Positions 25,210 through 33,089 of a DNA stretch of 49,707 nucleotides are shown in pieces (the stretch's first letter is position 1; every line of letters begins with the position of its first letter). Source of the DNA: Candidatus Villigracilaceae bacterium (GTDB taxonomy: Bacteria > Chloroflexota > Anaerolineae > Anaerolineales > Villigracilaceae); the NCBI GenBank assembly GCA_026645935.1, contig JAPKMP010000024.1:1-49707 (forward strand), read 5' to 3'. The position numbers were made by a program, and so were the translations under genes. The notes under the pieces are model-generated. The model was not told the DNA's origin and did no database searches. It saw only the letters and a program-made list of their open reading frames with translations.

Positions 25210-26226
25210 CTACTTTTCCTTCTCCCAGCGTTTTCGGTCGTCGGGTTTATCGGCGTCTAAAAATTTCGGATGGACCTTCTCAAAAACCCGATGACCATGA
25301 GAGGTCCACAGATCGGCGGCGAGGCTGACCGCATCAGCGCGGACACCCTGCGCGGAAAAATACTGGCAGACGCGCTGGACATCCCGCTGGAAGATGCGCC
25401 AGGAGGCAGGGTTGGATTCGGGAATCACAACCTGCGGGAAGTCGATGATCCTTATCCCGCCATCCCAATATAAAATGTTGTAAGCGGAGAGGTCGCCGTG
25501 GATGCGGTCTTTCGAAAGCATGATGTCAATATTGTGGATGACGCGATCGAAGAGAGGCTTCGCCTCATCCCGCTCCAGCAAGATATGGTTGAGCGGAGGC
25601 GCGGAGGTCCCCCGATCGCCGATAAATTCCATCAGGATGGTATTCTTTTCCCTGGCGAACGGTTTTGGCACATCCGCGCCCGCTTCGTACAACATTTCCA
25701 TCGTGACGAACTCATACGCAATCCACGATTGATGCCGCACCTCCTCGCCGTAACTGGTGCGCTTGATGATCGCGTTTACATCCGCCTCCTTCCAAAGCGC
25801 GTGTCCATCTTCATCCAGGTCAGCCCGCCCGACACGGTATAGCTGGTCGTTCTTTAAATTCCGCAGCGAACGCGGACGATAGATCTTCGCCGCAAGGAGC
25901 GGCACATCCACCGCGGGACCCGGCTTGCAAAGATAGACCGAGGCTTCCTTACCAACCTTTACCTTGCGAATCACGTCAGTGATCCATTGATGTTCGGCGA
26001 TCTCCGAAAGCGAATCCAGCAACCAGGCTTCCTCGAAGCGGGCTGCCTTGTATGTAAACCTGAACTCGCGCGAAATTTCCTGGGCCCGGATAAAGAGCCG
26101 CGCCTCCTGCTCCTTTCGTCTGGATTCGCGTTTCTGGGAGATCCGCTTCCGGGTCGAGTCTGAGCCGATTTCCTCGATGGAGCCGTCGAGTTCGTCGAAA
26201 TAATCCAAAAGTTTATTCTTACTCAT
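25210..26226 (-). CDS. RIO-type atypical serine protein kinase
   Basis: The 338-residue protein has the RIO kinase core. This includes a glycine-poor nucleotide loop (KVGKEASVYLCK), the catalytic Lys in LLAAKIYRP, the catalytic loop HGDLSAYNILYW and the metal-binding Asp in IRIIDFPQVV. An N-terminal helical, Lys/Arg/Glu-rich region (TRKRISQKRESRRKEQEARLF shortened) precedes it. RIO kinases act in ribosome maturation in archaea and eukaryotes; the bacterial role is little known. The ATG at 26226 (MSKNKLLDYFDELDG) is chosen, with AGAAGG 11 bases upstream. Two intrinsic terminators and a leader ORF lie in front, so it is probably controlled by attenuation. Confidence 0.88.
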   Translation of the reverse strand: MSKNKLLDYFDELDGSIEEIGSDSTRKRISQKRESRRKEQEARLFIRAQEISREFRFTYKAARFEEAWLLDSLSEIAEHQWITDVIRKVKVGKEASVYLCKPGPAVDVPLLAAKIYRPRSLRNLKNDQLYRVGRADLDEDGHALWKEADVNAIIKRTSYGEEVRHQSWIAYEFVTMEMLYEAGADVPKPFAREKNTILMEFIGDRGTSAPPLNHILLERDEAKPLFDRVIHNIDIMLSKDRIHGDLSAYNILYWDGGIRIIDFPQVVIPESNPASWRIFQRDVQRVCQYFSAQGVRADAVSLAADLWTSHGHRVFEKVHPKFLDADKPDDRKRWEKEK

Positions 26227-26251
26227 TGTGTTATAAACCTTCTCATTAAAC

Positions 26252-26279
26252 AAAAACCACAGGATGCGATATCCTGCGG
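26252..26279 (-). terminator. second terminator ahead of the RIO kinase gene
   Basis: On the minus strand CCGCAGGAT (26279-26271) pairs with ATCCTGTGG (26265-26257) through a 5-base loop with one G-T pair, followed by TTTTT. It lies 25 bases before the kinase start codon, in the 5' leader, and would have to be read through. Confidence 0.7.
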
Positions 26280-26283
26280 CTGA

Positions 26284-26302
26284 GATGGGATGGCGTCCCA
26301 TC
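26284..26302. repeat. palindromic repeat between the two terminators
   Basis: GATGGGA (26284-26290) and TCCCATC (26296-26302) are inverted around 5 bases. It resembles the other short intercistronic palindromes of this window. Confidence 0.5.
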
Positions 26303-26306
26303 CTAC

Positions 26307-26336
26307 AAAAAACCGCAGGCGGGGCGCGCCTGCGGT
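26307..26336 (-). terminator. first terminator, directly after the second leader ORF
   Basis: On the minus strand ACCGCAGGCG (26336-26327) pairs perfectly with CGCCTGCGGT (26321-26312) through a 5-base loop and is followed by a run of six T. It starts 17 bases after the leader stop codon, the spacing expected for an attenuator. Confidence 0.8.
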
Positions 26337-26353
26337 CGTCGGTTTGAAAGCGA

Positions 26354-26416
26354 TTACGACACGCACAAAGGAGGCGCGCTGAACAGAATGGCAGTGAGTA
26401 ACGATTTGCCTTGCAT
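26354..26416 (-). CDS. 20-residue leader peptide upstream of the RIO kinase
   Basis: A 20-codon ORF starts at an ATG 8 bases after a full-strength Shine-Dalgarno (AAAGGAGG). It begins M-Q-G-K-S-L-L, contains F-S-A-P-P and ends L-C-V-S. It has its own promoter (26456-26484), and the -10 to ATG distance is 40 bases, nearly the same as in the leader at 2061. The 3' part contains CCTCCTTT, a copy of the anti-Shine-Dalgarno end of 16S rRNA, which can pair with the leader's own ribosome binding site. Two terminators follow before the kinase gene. The coding call rests on these signals, not on homology. Confidence 0.6.
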   Translation of the reverse strand: MQGKSLLTAILFSAPPLCVS

Positions 26417-26433
26417 GTTTTCGAGCCTCCTTT
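26367..26433 (-). promoter_or_regulatory. inverted repeat covering the leader Shine-Dalgarno
   Basis: Plus-strand AAAGGAGGC (26367-26375) and GCCTCCTTT (26425-26433) are perfectly complementary over 9 bp, with CAC/GTG pairing beyond after a one-base bulge. In the RNA the second leader's Shine-Dalgarno would be paired with the Pro-Pro-Leu codons near its end. Ribosome position would decide which fold forms. Confidence 0.6.
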
Positions 26434-26455
26434 CGTGGAATGAGATTGTGATCGA

Positions 26456-26484
26456 ATTTTATGCCAGTGGCGATGACGCGTCAA
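26456..26484 (-). promoter_or_regulatory. promoter for second leader ORF and RIO kinase
   Basis: On the minus strand TTGACG (26484-26479) is followed by an exactly 17-base spacer and TAAAAT (26461-26456). The -35 overlaps the stop codon of the EamA gene upstream. The predicted start of transcription is near 26449. Confidence 0.7.
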
Positions 26485-27383
26485 GCCCCAGTTTTGCGGT
26501 AGAACGCAGCCAGCCAAACCCCGGCAATAACGATCAGACCGCCGATGGCAAAGGGCAAAGTGACCTTTTCATTTGCCAGCAACGCCGCCAGGACGGTAGC
26601 GGTCAGCGGGAAAAATAGAATGGAATAGGATGCTGCGGAAGCCGTCCATCGAGTAAGGACGTAGACGAACATATAAAACATCATCACTGAGCCAAATAGA
26701 ATAAGGTAGACAAGGGCAGTCCAACCGGTCGAGGTGGAAGGTAAATCCCACGTTTCCTGCGCAACGACCGAGGCAATGCCAAGGAATAATGCCCCGGCAA
26801 ACAAGGACAAGGCATTGATTATGATTGGGTTGCTTTTCACAGTATATATCTTGAAAATAATATTCCCTTCCGCGCCGATCAACGCTCCAAATAGCAAGGC
26901 GATGATGCCGGGAATTAATTCACGTCCACCCGGCTGGGCATTGACGGCAATTGCCAGCCCGGCGAATGCCACCAGTCCGCCGATGAGAGATCGAAGACGG
27001 AAACCTTCAAGGCGATGCAAAACCGCCAACACCAGGGTGAATAGCGGTCCGGTCGAGATGACGATGGTGGCAAGACTCACAGGAACGGTTTGCAAGCCCC
27101 AATACAGCAAGGCGAAGCCCACACCTGTGGAGACGAATCCGTTGACGGCAATCACAGCGGCATCTTTGATCGTTGGCATGGACATTTTCCGCCAGAACAG
27201 TATCACCCAGTAGATCAATGCCGCAGGCATGAGGCGAAGGAAAGCTCCCCAGAACGGAGCCAATTCCAGATTACTAAAACGAATGGCGACCGAATTCGAA
27301 CCTCCGAGCAAAACGACAAGGAGGAAAGCGATGAGGGATTTATTATCGGGACGGTGCAGGGAAATTTCAGTCATATCTCTCAT
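26481..27383 (-). CDS. EamA/DMT-family transporter
   Basis: The 300-residue protein has ten hydrophobic segments in two repeated halves, as in EamA (drug/metabolite) transporters. The first half is LIAFLLVVLLGGSNSVAIRF and onward; the second starts near LIPGIIALLFGALIGAEGNI. These proteins export amino acids, metabolites or drugs; the substrate here is unknown. The start is either ATG at 27383 (MRDMTEISL) or the ATG three codons later (27374). Neither has a strong Shine-Dalgarno. It follows the hydrolase gene by 18 bases and may be co-transcribed. Its 3' end carries the -35 of the next promoter. Confidence 0.85.
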   Translation of the reverse strand: MRDMTEISLHRPDNKSLIAFLLVVLLGGSNSVAIRFSNLELAPFWGAFLRLMPAALIYWVILFWRKMSMPTIKDAAVIAVNGFVSTGVGFALLYWGLQTVPVSLATIVISTGPLFTLVLAVLHRLEGFRLRSLIGGLVAFAGLAIAVNAQPGGRELIPGIIALLFGALIGAEGNIIFKIYTVKSNPIIINALSLFAGALFLGIASVVAQETWDLPSTSTGWTALVYLILFGSVMMFYMFVYVLTRWTASAASYSILFFPLTATVLAALLANEKVTLPFAIGGLIVIAGVWLAAFYRKTGA

Positions 27384-27401
27384 TTCATTAAATTAAAGCG
27401 C

Positions 27402-28490
27402 TCATTTCACATACTTATCAAAAAACAACTGGGTCTTTGCCATGAAAACGAACCATGGATCGCCAATAAAGGAGTGCTCTTCGCCTTGATAGCCGAATAT
27501 CTGCGCCTCCACACCGGCTTCGATAAAGGCATCGTACATTTTCTTCGACCACTCGGGCGGCGTGCCTGCAGAGGTTTTCCCGTCTTCAGTGCCATACACA
27601 ATCTGGACAGGGGCTTTGACCTTGTCAAAATGATAGAGCGGAGAAACAGCCTCCAGCATAACCGGGTCCGTCGTCGCGTCGAAGTATGAGGCGGTGAGGT
27701 TGGGAGGCAAATCCAGCGGGAGGATATCCGAGGAGTTGCATCCGAATGCCGCTTCGCCTTCGTAAACATCCCCCACACAGCCGGGACCCCAGCGGGCGAT
27801 GACATCGGCAAAATCGGCACTGACAGATGAATACAGAACGGCGGCTTTGATGCGATCCTCAACGATGGTGAGGACTTTGGCGGTGATGCCGCCGCCCATG
27901 CTGTGACCCCACATGCCGATGCGGGTTGTATCCGCTTCGGGTATGGATGGGAGCGCATACATCAAATTGACGACATCGATGACCTGCCCGGAGTAGAACA
28001 AACTCTCGCCGGTATCCGAGCCGCCCCAACTGCGATAATCTGATGAAACGGTCAGATAGCCTTTGCGGTTGAGAAAATCGGCGGCGCGATCAGTACCGTC
28101 GCCGGAATTGTAGATGTAGCGAGAAAAGAACCCATGATTCATCACAATGACAGGATAGGGCGGCTCGCCCGCCTTTGGAATTTGCAGAACACCGGTGATG
28201 GTCAAGCCATCGCTGGGATATTGAATCAGGTAACGCGTGAAATGGTCGGTATCGAGGAGGGTTTCGCGGATCGTGATCCTCCCGTTTTCAAATTCGCGCC
28301 TGCGCAAACCCGCGATGGTGTACGGCTCGATGGATTCTTCCCTCGTAAGTGTTGCGGTGGGAACAGGGGTCTTCGTCGGCTCGAGAGTCGGGGGGACAAT
28401 TGTGACGATCAATTGCGCCGGGGTAGGCGCGGCGACTTGCGCCGCGGAACAAGCCGATACAAAAAGCCCCAAAACCAGCAGTCGTTTCAT
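27402..28490 (-). CDS. alpha/beta-hydrolase lipoprotein (copy 1)
   Basis: The 362-residue protein begins with a signal peptide and lipobox LFVSAC (Cys about 14), a Thr/Pro linker (PPTLEPTKTPVPTATLT) and an alpha/beta-hydrolase domain of the prolyl-oligopeptidase/dienelactone type. The nucleophile motif is GHSMGGG (Ser about 195), the oxyanion region is VIVMNHGF, the likely acid Asp is in VYGTEDG and the likely catalytic His is in GEEHSF. It is probably an esterase or peptidase held at the outer face of the membrane. The gene at 29537-30631 is a close paralogue with the same layout, including the conserved Cys in WGPGCVGDVYEGEAAFGCNS. Confidence 0.87.
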   Translation of the reverse strand: MKRLLVLGLFVSACSAAQVAAPTPAQLIVTIVPPTLEPTKTPVPTATLTREESIEPYTIAGLRRREFENGRITIRETLLDTDHFTRYLIQYPSDGLTITGVLQIPKAGEPPYPVIVMNHGFFSRYIYNSGDGTDRAADFLNRKGYLTVSSDYRSWGGSDTGESLFYSGQVIDVVNLMYALPSIPEADTTRIGMWGHSMGGGITAKVLTIVEDRIKAAVLYSSVSADFADVIARWGPGCVGDVYEGEAAFGCNSSDILPLDLPPNLTASYFDATTDPVMLEAVSPLYHFDKVKAPVQIVYGTEDGKTSAGTPPEWSKKMYDAFIEAGVEAQIFGYQGEEHSFIGDPWFVFMAKTQLFFDKYVK

Positions 28491-28534
28491 GCCCGGTATT
28501 TTACTTTATGACACTTTTTTGGTGAATTTTTTAC

Positions 28535-28563
28535 TTGTTTGCTGGGCAGGCGGGCTGTATAAT
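28535..28563 (+). promoter_or_regulatory. promoter for the small membrane protein gene
   Basis: TTGTTT (28535-28540), a 17-base spacer and a perfect TATAAT (28558-28563). Transcription would begin near 28570, leaving about 140 bases of untranslated leader before the ATG at 28710; I see no recognisable riboswitch there. Confidence 0.6.
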
Positions 28564-28709
28564 TCAATATATAAGGTCTTTTATATCGAAATTAAAACAC
28601 ACATCTGACGCCTGGGACTGCCTGTCAGGAGATAGTTTACGATTTACCTCTCTCCCCGTCGAAAGACGACCCCGTTTGTAATTAAATAAACAACAGGAAG
28701 GAGATCGCA

Positions 28710-29294
28710 ATGAAAACCACATCCTTATTTCAGCTCGGAGGGATCGCCGTTCTCCTCTCGGCGTCCCTGACGGGCCTTGGTCGCCTGATCTATTACCTGT
28801 CCGAGCAGCCGGTCCTGCCGACCATGCTGGACACATGGCGCGGAATTATGGCAGGCGCCCTATTCATTCTGGGATTTGGCGCTGTCTATGCACGCCAGTC
28901 TAAAGCGGGCGGCATCCTTGGATTGATCGGCTATATCCTCATCATGCTCGCTCAACTGTATTTTGTTGCGAGCGATGCTGTCAGCCTGGAAGTGGTTGCA
29001 GGATTGGCTACTGAAGAACAAATAGCGCAAGTACCCGCGTATGCTGTGTCCAGTTCCTTACTGCAGTGGGTTTGGGTGGCAGGTCTGCTTGTTTTCGGCA
29101 TATCGATTTACCGTACACAGGTGTTTCCGAAGCAGGCCGGTCTGCTTCTTGTGCTGCTGGGTCTGATCCAACCGCTTACGGTGTCGCTGGTATGGGCACG
29201 GGTCATCTATATACTCCTTTATGTCATTGGCTGGGGTTGGCTCGGCTGGGACTTGTATTCCAAAGCCGGCATCCAAATAGATGAAAATCCATAA
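28710..29294 (+). CDS. six-helix membrane protein of unknown function
   Basis: The 194-residue protein has about six hydrophobic segments (starting GGIAVLLSASLTGLGRLIYYL and ending YILLYVIGWGWLGWDLYSK) and short loops. It has no signal peptide and no recognised motif. AAGGAG lies 7 bases before the ATG, and a good promoter lies upstream at 28535-28563, so expression is credible. It stands alone on the plus strand between the two paralogous lipoprotein hydrolases. I do not recognise the family. The following 240 bases hold no clear gene. Confidence 0.75.
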   Translation: MKTTSLFQLGGIAVLLSASLTGLGRLIYYLSEQPVLPTMLDTWRGIMAGALFILGFGAVYARQSKAGGILGLIGYILIMLAQLYFVASDAVSLEVVAGLATEEQIAQVPAYAVSSSLLQWVWVAGLLVFGISIYRTQVFPKQAGLLLVLLGLIQPLTVSLVWARVIYILLYVIGWGWLGWDLYSKAGIQIDENP

Positions 29295-29536
29295 TAACAA
29301 AATCGCGCCTGACACAGCGTACACCCCCTCTCCGCCAGGTTAGCGGGGCAAACGCCGAGCGCAGGTTTGCGCCCTACTGGCGAGGTTTATCCTGCTCTCG
29401 TCGAAGGACTAGAGGACGAGACAAAATACCGCCAGGGACATAAATCCAATAGGCAGTTTATATTTTTGGGTACGATCGGTTTTAGGCTAAAAGGGCATCA
29501 TATCTGAAGACACTTCCCCTGGCTAAACGAATTTGC

Positions 29537-30631
29537 TCATTTCAAAGTCTCATCGAAAAAGCGGGCAACGCGATCCATGAACACCAGCCACGCGTCGCCT
29601 GTGAAGGAATGCCGCTGATCGTGATATATAAAAAGTTCAACATCCACGCCGGCATCGAGCAATCCTTGATTCAATTTGTACGACCACTCAGGCGGAGTCG
29701 AGCCGATGTAGTCGCCATCCGCTGAGCCGATGTGGATCTGAACGGGGACATCCACCGAATCGAGATGATAAAACGGGGCGATCTCGCGCATCCTTTCTGG
29801 ACTTTGAGCTGATTCGACATAAGCGGCGATGACCTCCGCCGAAAGCGATTCGGGAATCACATCCGCTGAATTGCAGGTCTCAAGCAATTCCCCCGCGGCA
29901 ATATCACCGATGCAGCCATATCCCCAGCGCGCTATGAGATCGGCATCGTCTGCGGAGTTGGGCGCGTACAAGACCGCCGCCCTGACAGGCGTCTCAAGCG
30001 TGAGTATCTTCGTCGCGATCCCGCCGCCCATGGAATGCCCCCACATGCCAATTCGGGACACATCCGCCTGCGGGATCGAATCAAGCGAAGCCAGCAAATT
30101 CATCACATCCGCCACCAGACCCGTATGGAAAAAAGAAATGCCGAAATCGGAGCCGCCCCATGTTCGATAATCGGATGAAATGGTGATATACCCCCTCTGT
30201 GCCAGATATTCCGCCGCGCGCTGGGAACCATCCCCCGATGAATATTCACTACGCGGATAAAAGCCATGATTCATGACCACAACGGGAAACATCCCCTCCC
30301 CGGCCGGGATGTTGAGCACACCGGTGATCTTCAACCCGTCCGAAGGATGGGAAAACAGATAACTGCTGAATTGGTCATTGAAGGCAATCCGCGCGCCGAT
30401 TTCGATCTGACCGCCGGGAAAATCCCTTTCGCGCAAGCCGGCAATCGTATAAGGGTACATCAAATGCGGTAAGGCAGTTACCGTCGGCGTGATTGCCGGG
30501 AGAAATGCTGGTTCCGGGGTCTGTGTCGATGTAATGATACTTACAACGGGAGGAGGTAAAGTGGCTGAAGGCGTCACCGGGACCGTGGAGCAGCCGGATA
30601 GAAAAAGCATTAAAGCCAGCAGGCGTTTCAT
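29537..30631 (-). CDS. alpha/beta-hydrolase lipoprotein (copy 2)
   Basis: The 364-residue protein is a paralogue of the gene at 27402-28490. It has the lipobox LFLSGC (Cys about 14), a Thr/Pro linker (TQTPEPAFLPAITPTVTALP) and a hydrolase domain with GHSMGGG, VVVMNHGFYPRSEY, HIGSADG (probable acid Asp) and DQRHSF (probable His). The segment before the lid, WGYGCIGDIAAGELLETCNS, keeps the paired cysteines of copy 1. Both are secreted, membrane-anchored enzymes of likely esterase or peptidase type. The two copies flank one plus-strand gene, which suggests local duplication. Confidence 0.86.
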   Translation of the reverse strand: MKRLLALMLFLSGCSTVPVTPSATLPPPVVSIITSTQTPEPAFLPAITPTVTALPHLMYPYTIAGLRERDFPGGQIEIGARIAFNDQFSSYLFSHPSDGLKITGVLNIPAGEGMFPVVVMNHGFYPRSEYSSGDGSQRAAEYLAQRGYITISSDYRTWGGSDFGISFFHTGLVADVMNLLASLDSIPQADVSRIGMWGHSMGGGIATKILTLETPVRAAVLYAPNSADDADLIARWGYGCIGDIAAGELLETCNSADVIPESLSAEVIAAYVESAQSPERMREIAPFYHLDSVDVPVQIHIGSADGDYIGSTPPEWSYKLNQGLLDAGVDVELFIYHDQRHSFTGDAWLVFMDRVARFFDETLK

Positions 30632-30785
30632 TGGTGGATTATTTTACTTTACCCATATCAAACCGAAAGACGATCAACCATTTCCTGAAAAAATTGCAAA
30701 CGCAGCAGCAAGTCAAAAAACAATTTTCATAACCCCTTCGGGTCGATCAATATTACAGGAAGAAACCAACAGCCGTTATTAATAC

Positions 30786-31475
30786 CTAGATCGGCACAGT
30801 AAAGAAGAAAGAACTCCCCTGCCCCGTTTTGCTCTCGAACCAGGTCTCGCCATCATGCAGTTCGATGATATGCTCGACGATCTTCAATCCAAGCCCAAAG
30901 CCGAGGCGCGGGTCTCTTTTATCTTCCAGGATGGTCTCGAACGGCTCAAAGACTTTTTCCTGGTCTTCTTCGGCGATGCCAATCCCTGTATCTTGTACCT
31001 CGAACAGGATGCGATCCGCCTCCTTCTCCACACGGACGGTGACCGTGCCCTTGTCCGTAAATTTGACGGCATTATGAATGTAATGCATCAACGCCTGTGA
31101 AAGACGTACCGGATCGCCTTCGATGGTCGGAAGATTTTCGGGGATATCCTCTTCTATCTCAATACCGCCCTTGTGCCCGGCGAGTTGATCTGCCATCATT
31201 AGCACGCCTTCCATCATGGCATGGATATCCACTTCCTGGAGGTCCAGTTCCATGCGGTCTGTGACGGTTTCAGCGTAATCCTGAAAATCGCCCACCTGCA
31301 CCACCAAAGGCATGAGCACCGCTTTGATATGTTCTATGGGCGAATCGGGTATATCGATATAATCCTCCAGTTCCTCGATGCGGTACAGCTCATTTACCTT
31401 TTCCTGAACGTCGGCAAGTCCCTGGCGCAGGTGGGTGGACATTTTGTAGAGAAACTCGTTTTGAATTTCGTCCAT
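30786..31475 (-). CDS. small histidine kinase with displaced phosphoacceptor His
   Basis: The 229-residue protein lacks any membrane segment or sensor domain. It starts with a dimerisation helix and ends in an ATPase domain with N box HYIHNAVKFTDKG, G1 DTGIGIAEED and G2 GFGLGLKIVEH, which look functional. The phosphoacceptor region reads MSTHLRQGL (M12 to L20), where the family pattern is MSHELRTPL. His is found one position late (H15) and Thr stands at the normal place (T14); Pro is missing too. It may not autophosphorylate in the usual way and could be a phosphatase or scaffold. No response regulator gene is adjacent. Confidence 0.8.
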   Translation of the reverse strand: MDEIQNEFLYKMSTHLRQGLADVQEKVNELYRIEELEDYIDIPDSPIEHIKAVLMPLVVQVGDFQDYAETVTDRMELDLQEVDIHAMMEGVLMMADQLAGHKGGIEIEEDIPENLPTIEGDPVRLSQALMHYIHNAVKFTDKGTVTVRVEKEADRILFEVQDTGIGIAEEDQEKVFEPFETILEDKRDPRLGFGLGLKIVEHIIELHDGETWFESKTGQGSSFFFTVPI

Positions 31476-31529
31476 GTATCACTCCTGAAGTCCCGTCTTC
31501 GATGTTTCGCGGTCATGAAAAATAAATAA

Positions 31530-31560
31530 GCTTCACGGACATCTTCATTGTCCGTGAAGC
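31530..31560 (-). terminator. terminator after the acyltransferase gene
   Basis: A perfect 11-bp stem (GCTTCACGGAC, 31530-31540, with GTCCGTGAAGC, 31550-31560) is followed on the minus strand by TTATTTATTTTTC. It lies directly after the acyltransferase stop. Confidence 0.85.
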
Positions 31561-31561
31561 C

Positions 31562-33052
31562 TCAAGCAATCACAGGGCTTGGCAGCTCTCTTTTCATCGT
31601 CGAGATAATGTACCGAATCGCAATTGAAGCAATTAATACGATCAGCCACACATATAGAAAGATGCTTCGAGGAAAGTTCTCAAAGACACCATACCGATAG
31701 ACAACATAAACGATTCCCGCAACAAGCGCGTTCCCGACCGTGACACTTATCAACAAAGTCCGCGCCCAATGGAAAGCTGATTTTTCAAGTAAAGTACGGC
31801 GGCAGGCGCCGATGATGAGGGAAACACCAGGAAGAATAATGAAAGTCAGCCAGATCACCAACCGTTCCATTTCACGATACCCCTGGTAATCGCGCCATAA
31901 GGGAAACCGGACTTTGAAAATGAAAAACGCCGTGAGCAGGACGACCGCAAGATCGAACAGGAATACGCGAATGGTAATGGTTTGGAGGAATCGATTCAAC
32001 CATTTCCGCAGCCTGAGATCGACGACAAAATGGGCGAGCAAACCGATCAGGAGAATCAACGGCAGGAAGGTCAGGTCAAAGATATGTTGCGGATTCGAAA
32101 CGCCCAAATTCCACAACGCTCTCTCATATAGCCAGGATAACGGCACATGCAATATGTAAACCGCATAGGCGGTCTCACCCAGATTAACGGGAATCGGATG
32201 ACGAAATACCCGGGAGATGATGGAATTATCGAGCGAAAGGGCGACAATAAAAAGGGTCATGATCGGCGCAAGCAAGCCTGTGATGGCCTCCATATCATGG
32301 GGAAGGGCGGGGTAAATATCCGTACTGACCACCGTATACCCTGCAATTAATAAGAGCGAGATCACAAGCAACCCAATTACCGTCTTCGGATTGAAGCTCC
32401 CTTGCCGCCCGTGACGCAAGTACCAGATCGCACCGGCCGAGCCTAGTATGAAAGAATTCAGATGGAAAAGCGGAAAATAAAGGATGAAGTCCCTATATTC
32501 AAGGTGGTATCCCTTCCAAAGGACGAAATGGATTGCCTGTGTGACCGCCCATAAAGCCATTGAAGCCCATGCAAGTTTACGGGAGGATTGCCGCGCCGCC
32601 CAAAGCAGGAAGAATGGAAAGACGGCATAGAAGAAAAATTCGACGGTCATGGACCAGGCAGCGTAATTGAAGGACTGCGCGTATGCGGGAATCCATGCCT
32701 GCACGACGAATATATTTGCAAGAAACTTCTGGGGCTTGATACCGAACAAACCATCGTAGTAATACAGACAGGTCAGGATGAACGCAATGATGTACAGCGG
32801 ATAGATGCGCACAAAACGCGCCCGGTAAAACGCGGCAATATCGAGACGTTCGCCCGGCTTGAAATACACAAGCGCCATGACGAACCCGGAAAGCACGTAA
32901 AGGAAAGAGACCGCGGTCGGCGCGGAACTAAGAATGGCGGAGAAGGGGAAAAAATCCAAAAAAGACGTGTAATATGTGGCACCGCCATGATACACAACCA
33001 CCAGGAGGACCATGGCTATCCGAGTGACTGTCAACTGGTCAATTCTTTTCAT
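31562..33052 (-). CDS. acyltransferase 3 family membrane protein
   Basis: The 496-residue protein has an acyltransferase-3 core (about 1-350). The family opens IDQLTVTRIAMVLLVVVYHGG, with the expected conserved His in VVYHGG, and continues with FLYVLSGFVMALVYF. About ten membrane segments follow, plus an extra C-terminal hydrophobic part (about 380-485). Such enzymes transfer acetyl or succinyl groups to cell-surface sugars or lipids. The substrate is unknown. Terminators flank it on both sides (31530-31560 and 33090-33124), so it is its own transcription unit. Confidence 0.88.
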   Translation of the reverse strand: MKRIDQLTVTRIAMVLLVVVYHGGATYYTSFLDFFPFSAILSSAPTAVSFLYVLSGFVMALVYFKPGERLDIAAFYRARFVRIYPLYIIAFILTCLYYYDGLFGIKPQKFLANIFVVQAWIPAYAQSFNYAAWSMTVEFFFYAVFPFFLLWAARQSSRKLAWASMALWAVTQAIHFVLWKGYHLEYRDFILYFPLFHLNSFILGSAGAIWYLRHGRQGSFNPKTVIGLLVISLLLIAGYTVVSTDIYPALPHDMEAITGLLAPIMTLFIVALSLDNSIISRVFRHPIPVNLGETAYAVYILHVPLSWLYERALWNLGVSNPQHIFDLTFLPLILLIGLLAHFVVDLRLRKWLNRFLQTITIRVFLFDLAVVLLTAFFIFKVRFPLWRDYQGYREMERLVIWLTFIILPGVSLIIGACRRTLLEKSAFHWARTLLISVTVGNALVAGIVYVVYRYGVFENFPRSIFLYVWLIVLIASIAIRYIISTMKRELPSPVIA

Positions 33053-33089
33053 CGAACCTCAAAAGCATAGTCCATGTATTCTACTAGAA

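Noticed and set aside
28564-28709. Riboswitch in the 140-base leader of the membrane protein gene
   Set aside because: No known aptamer consensus or terminator hairpin could be recognised in it.
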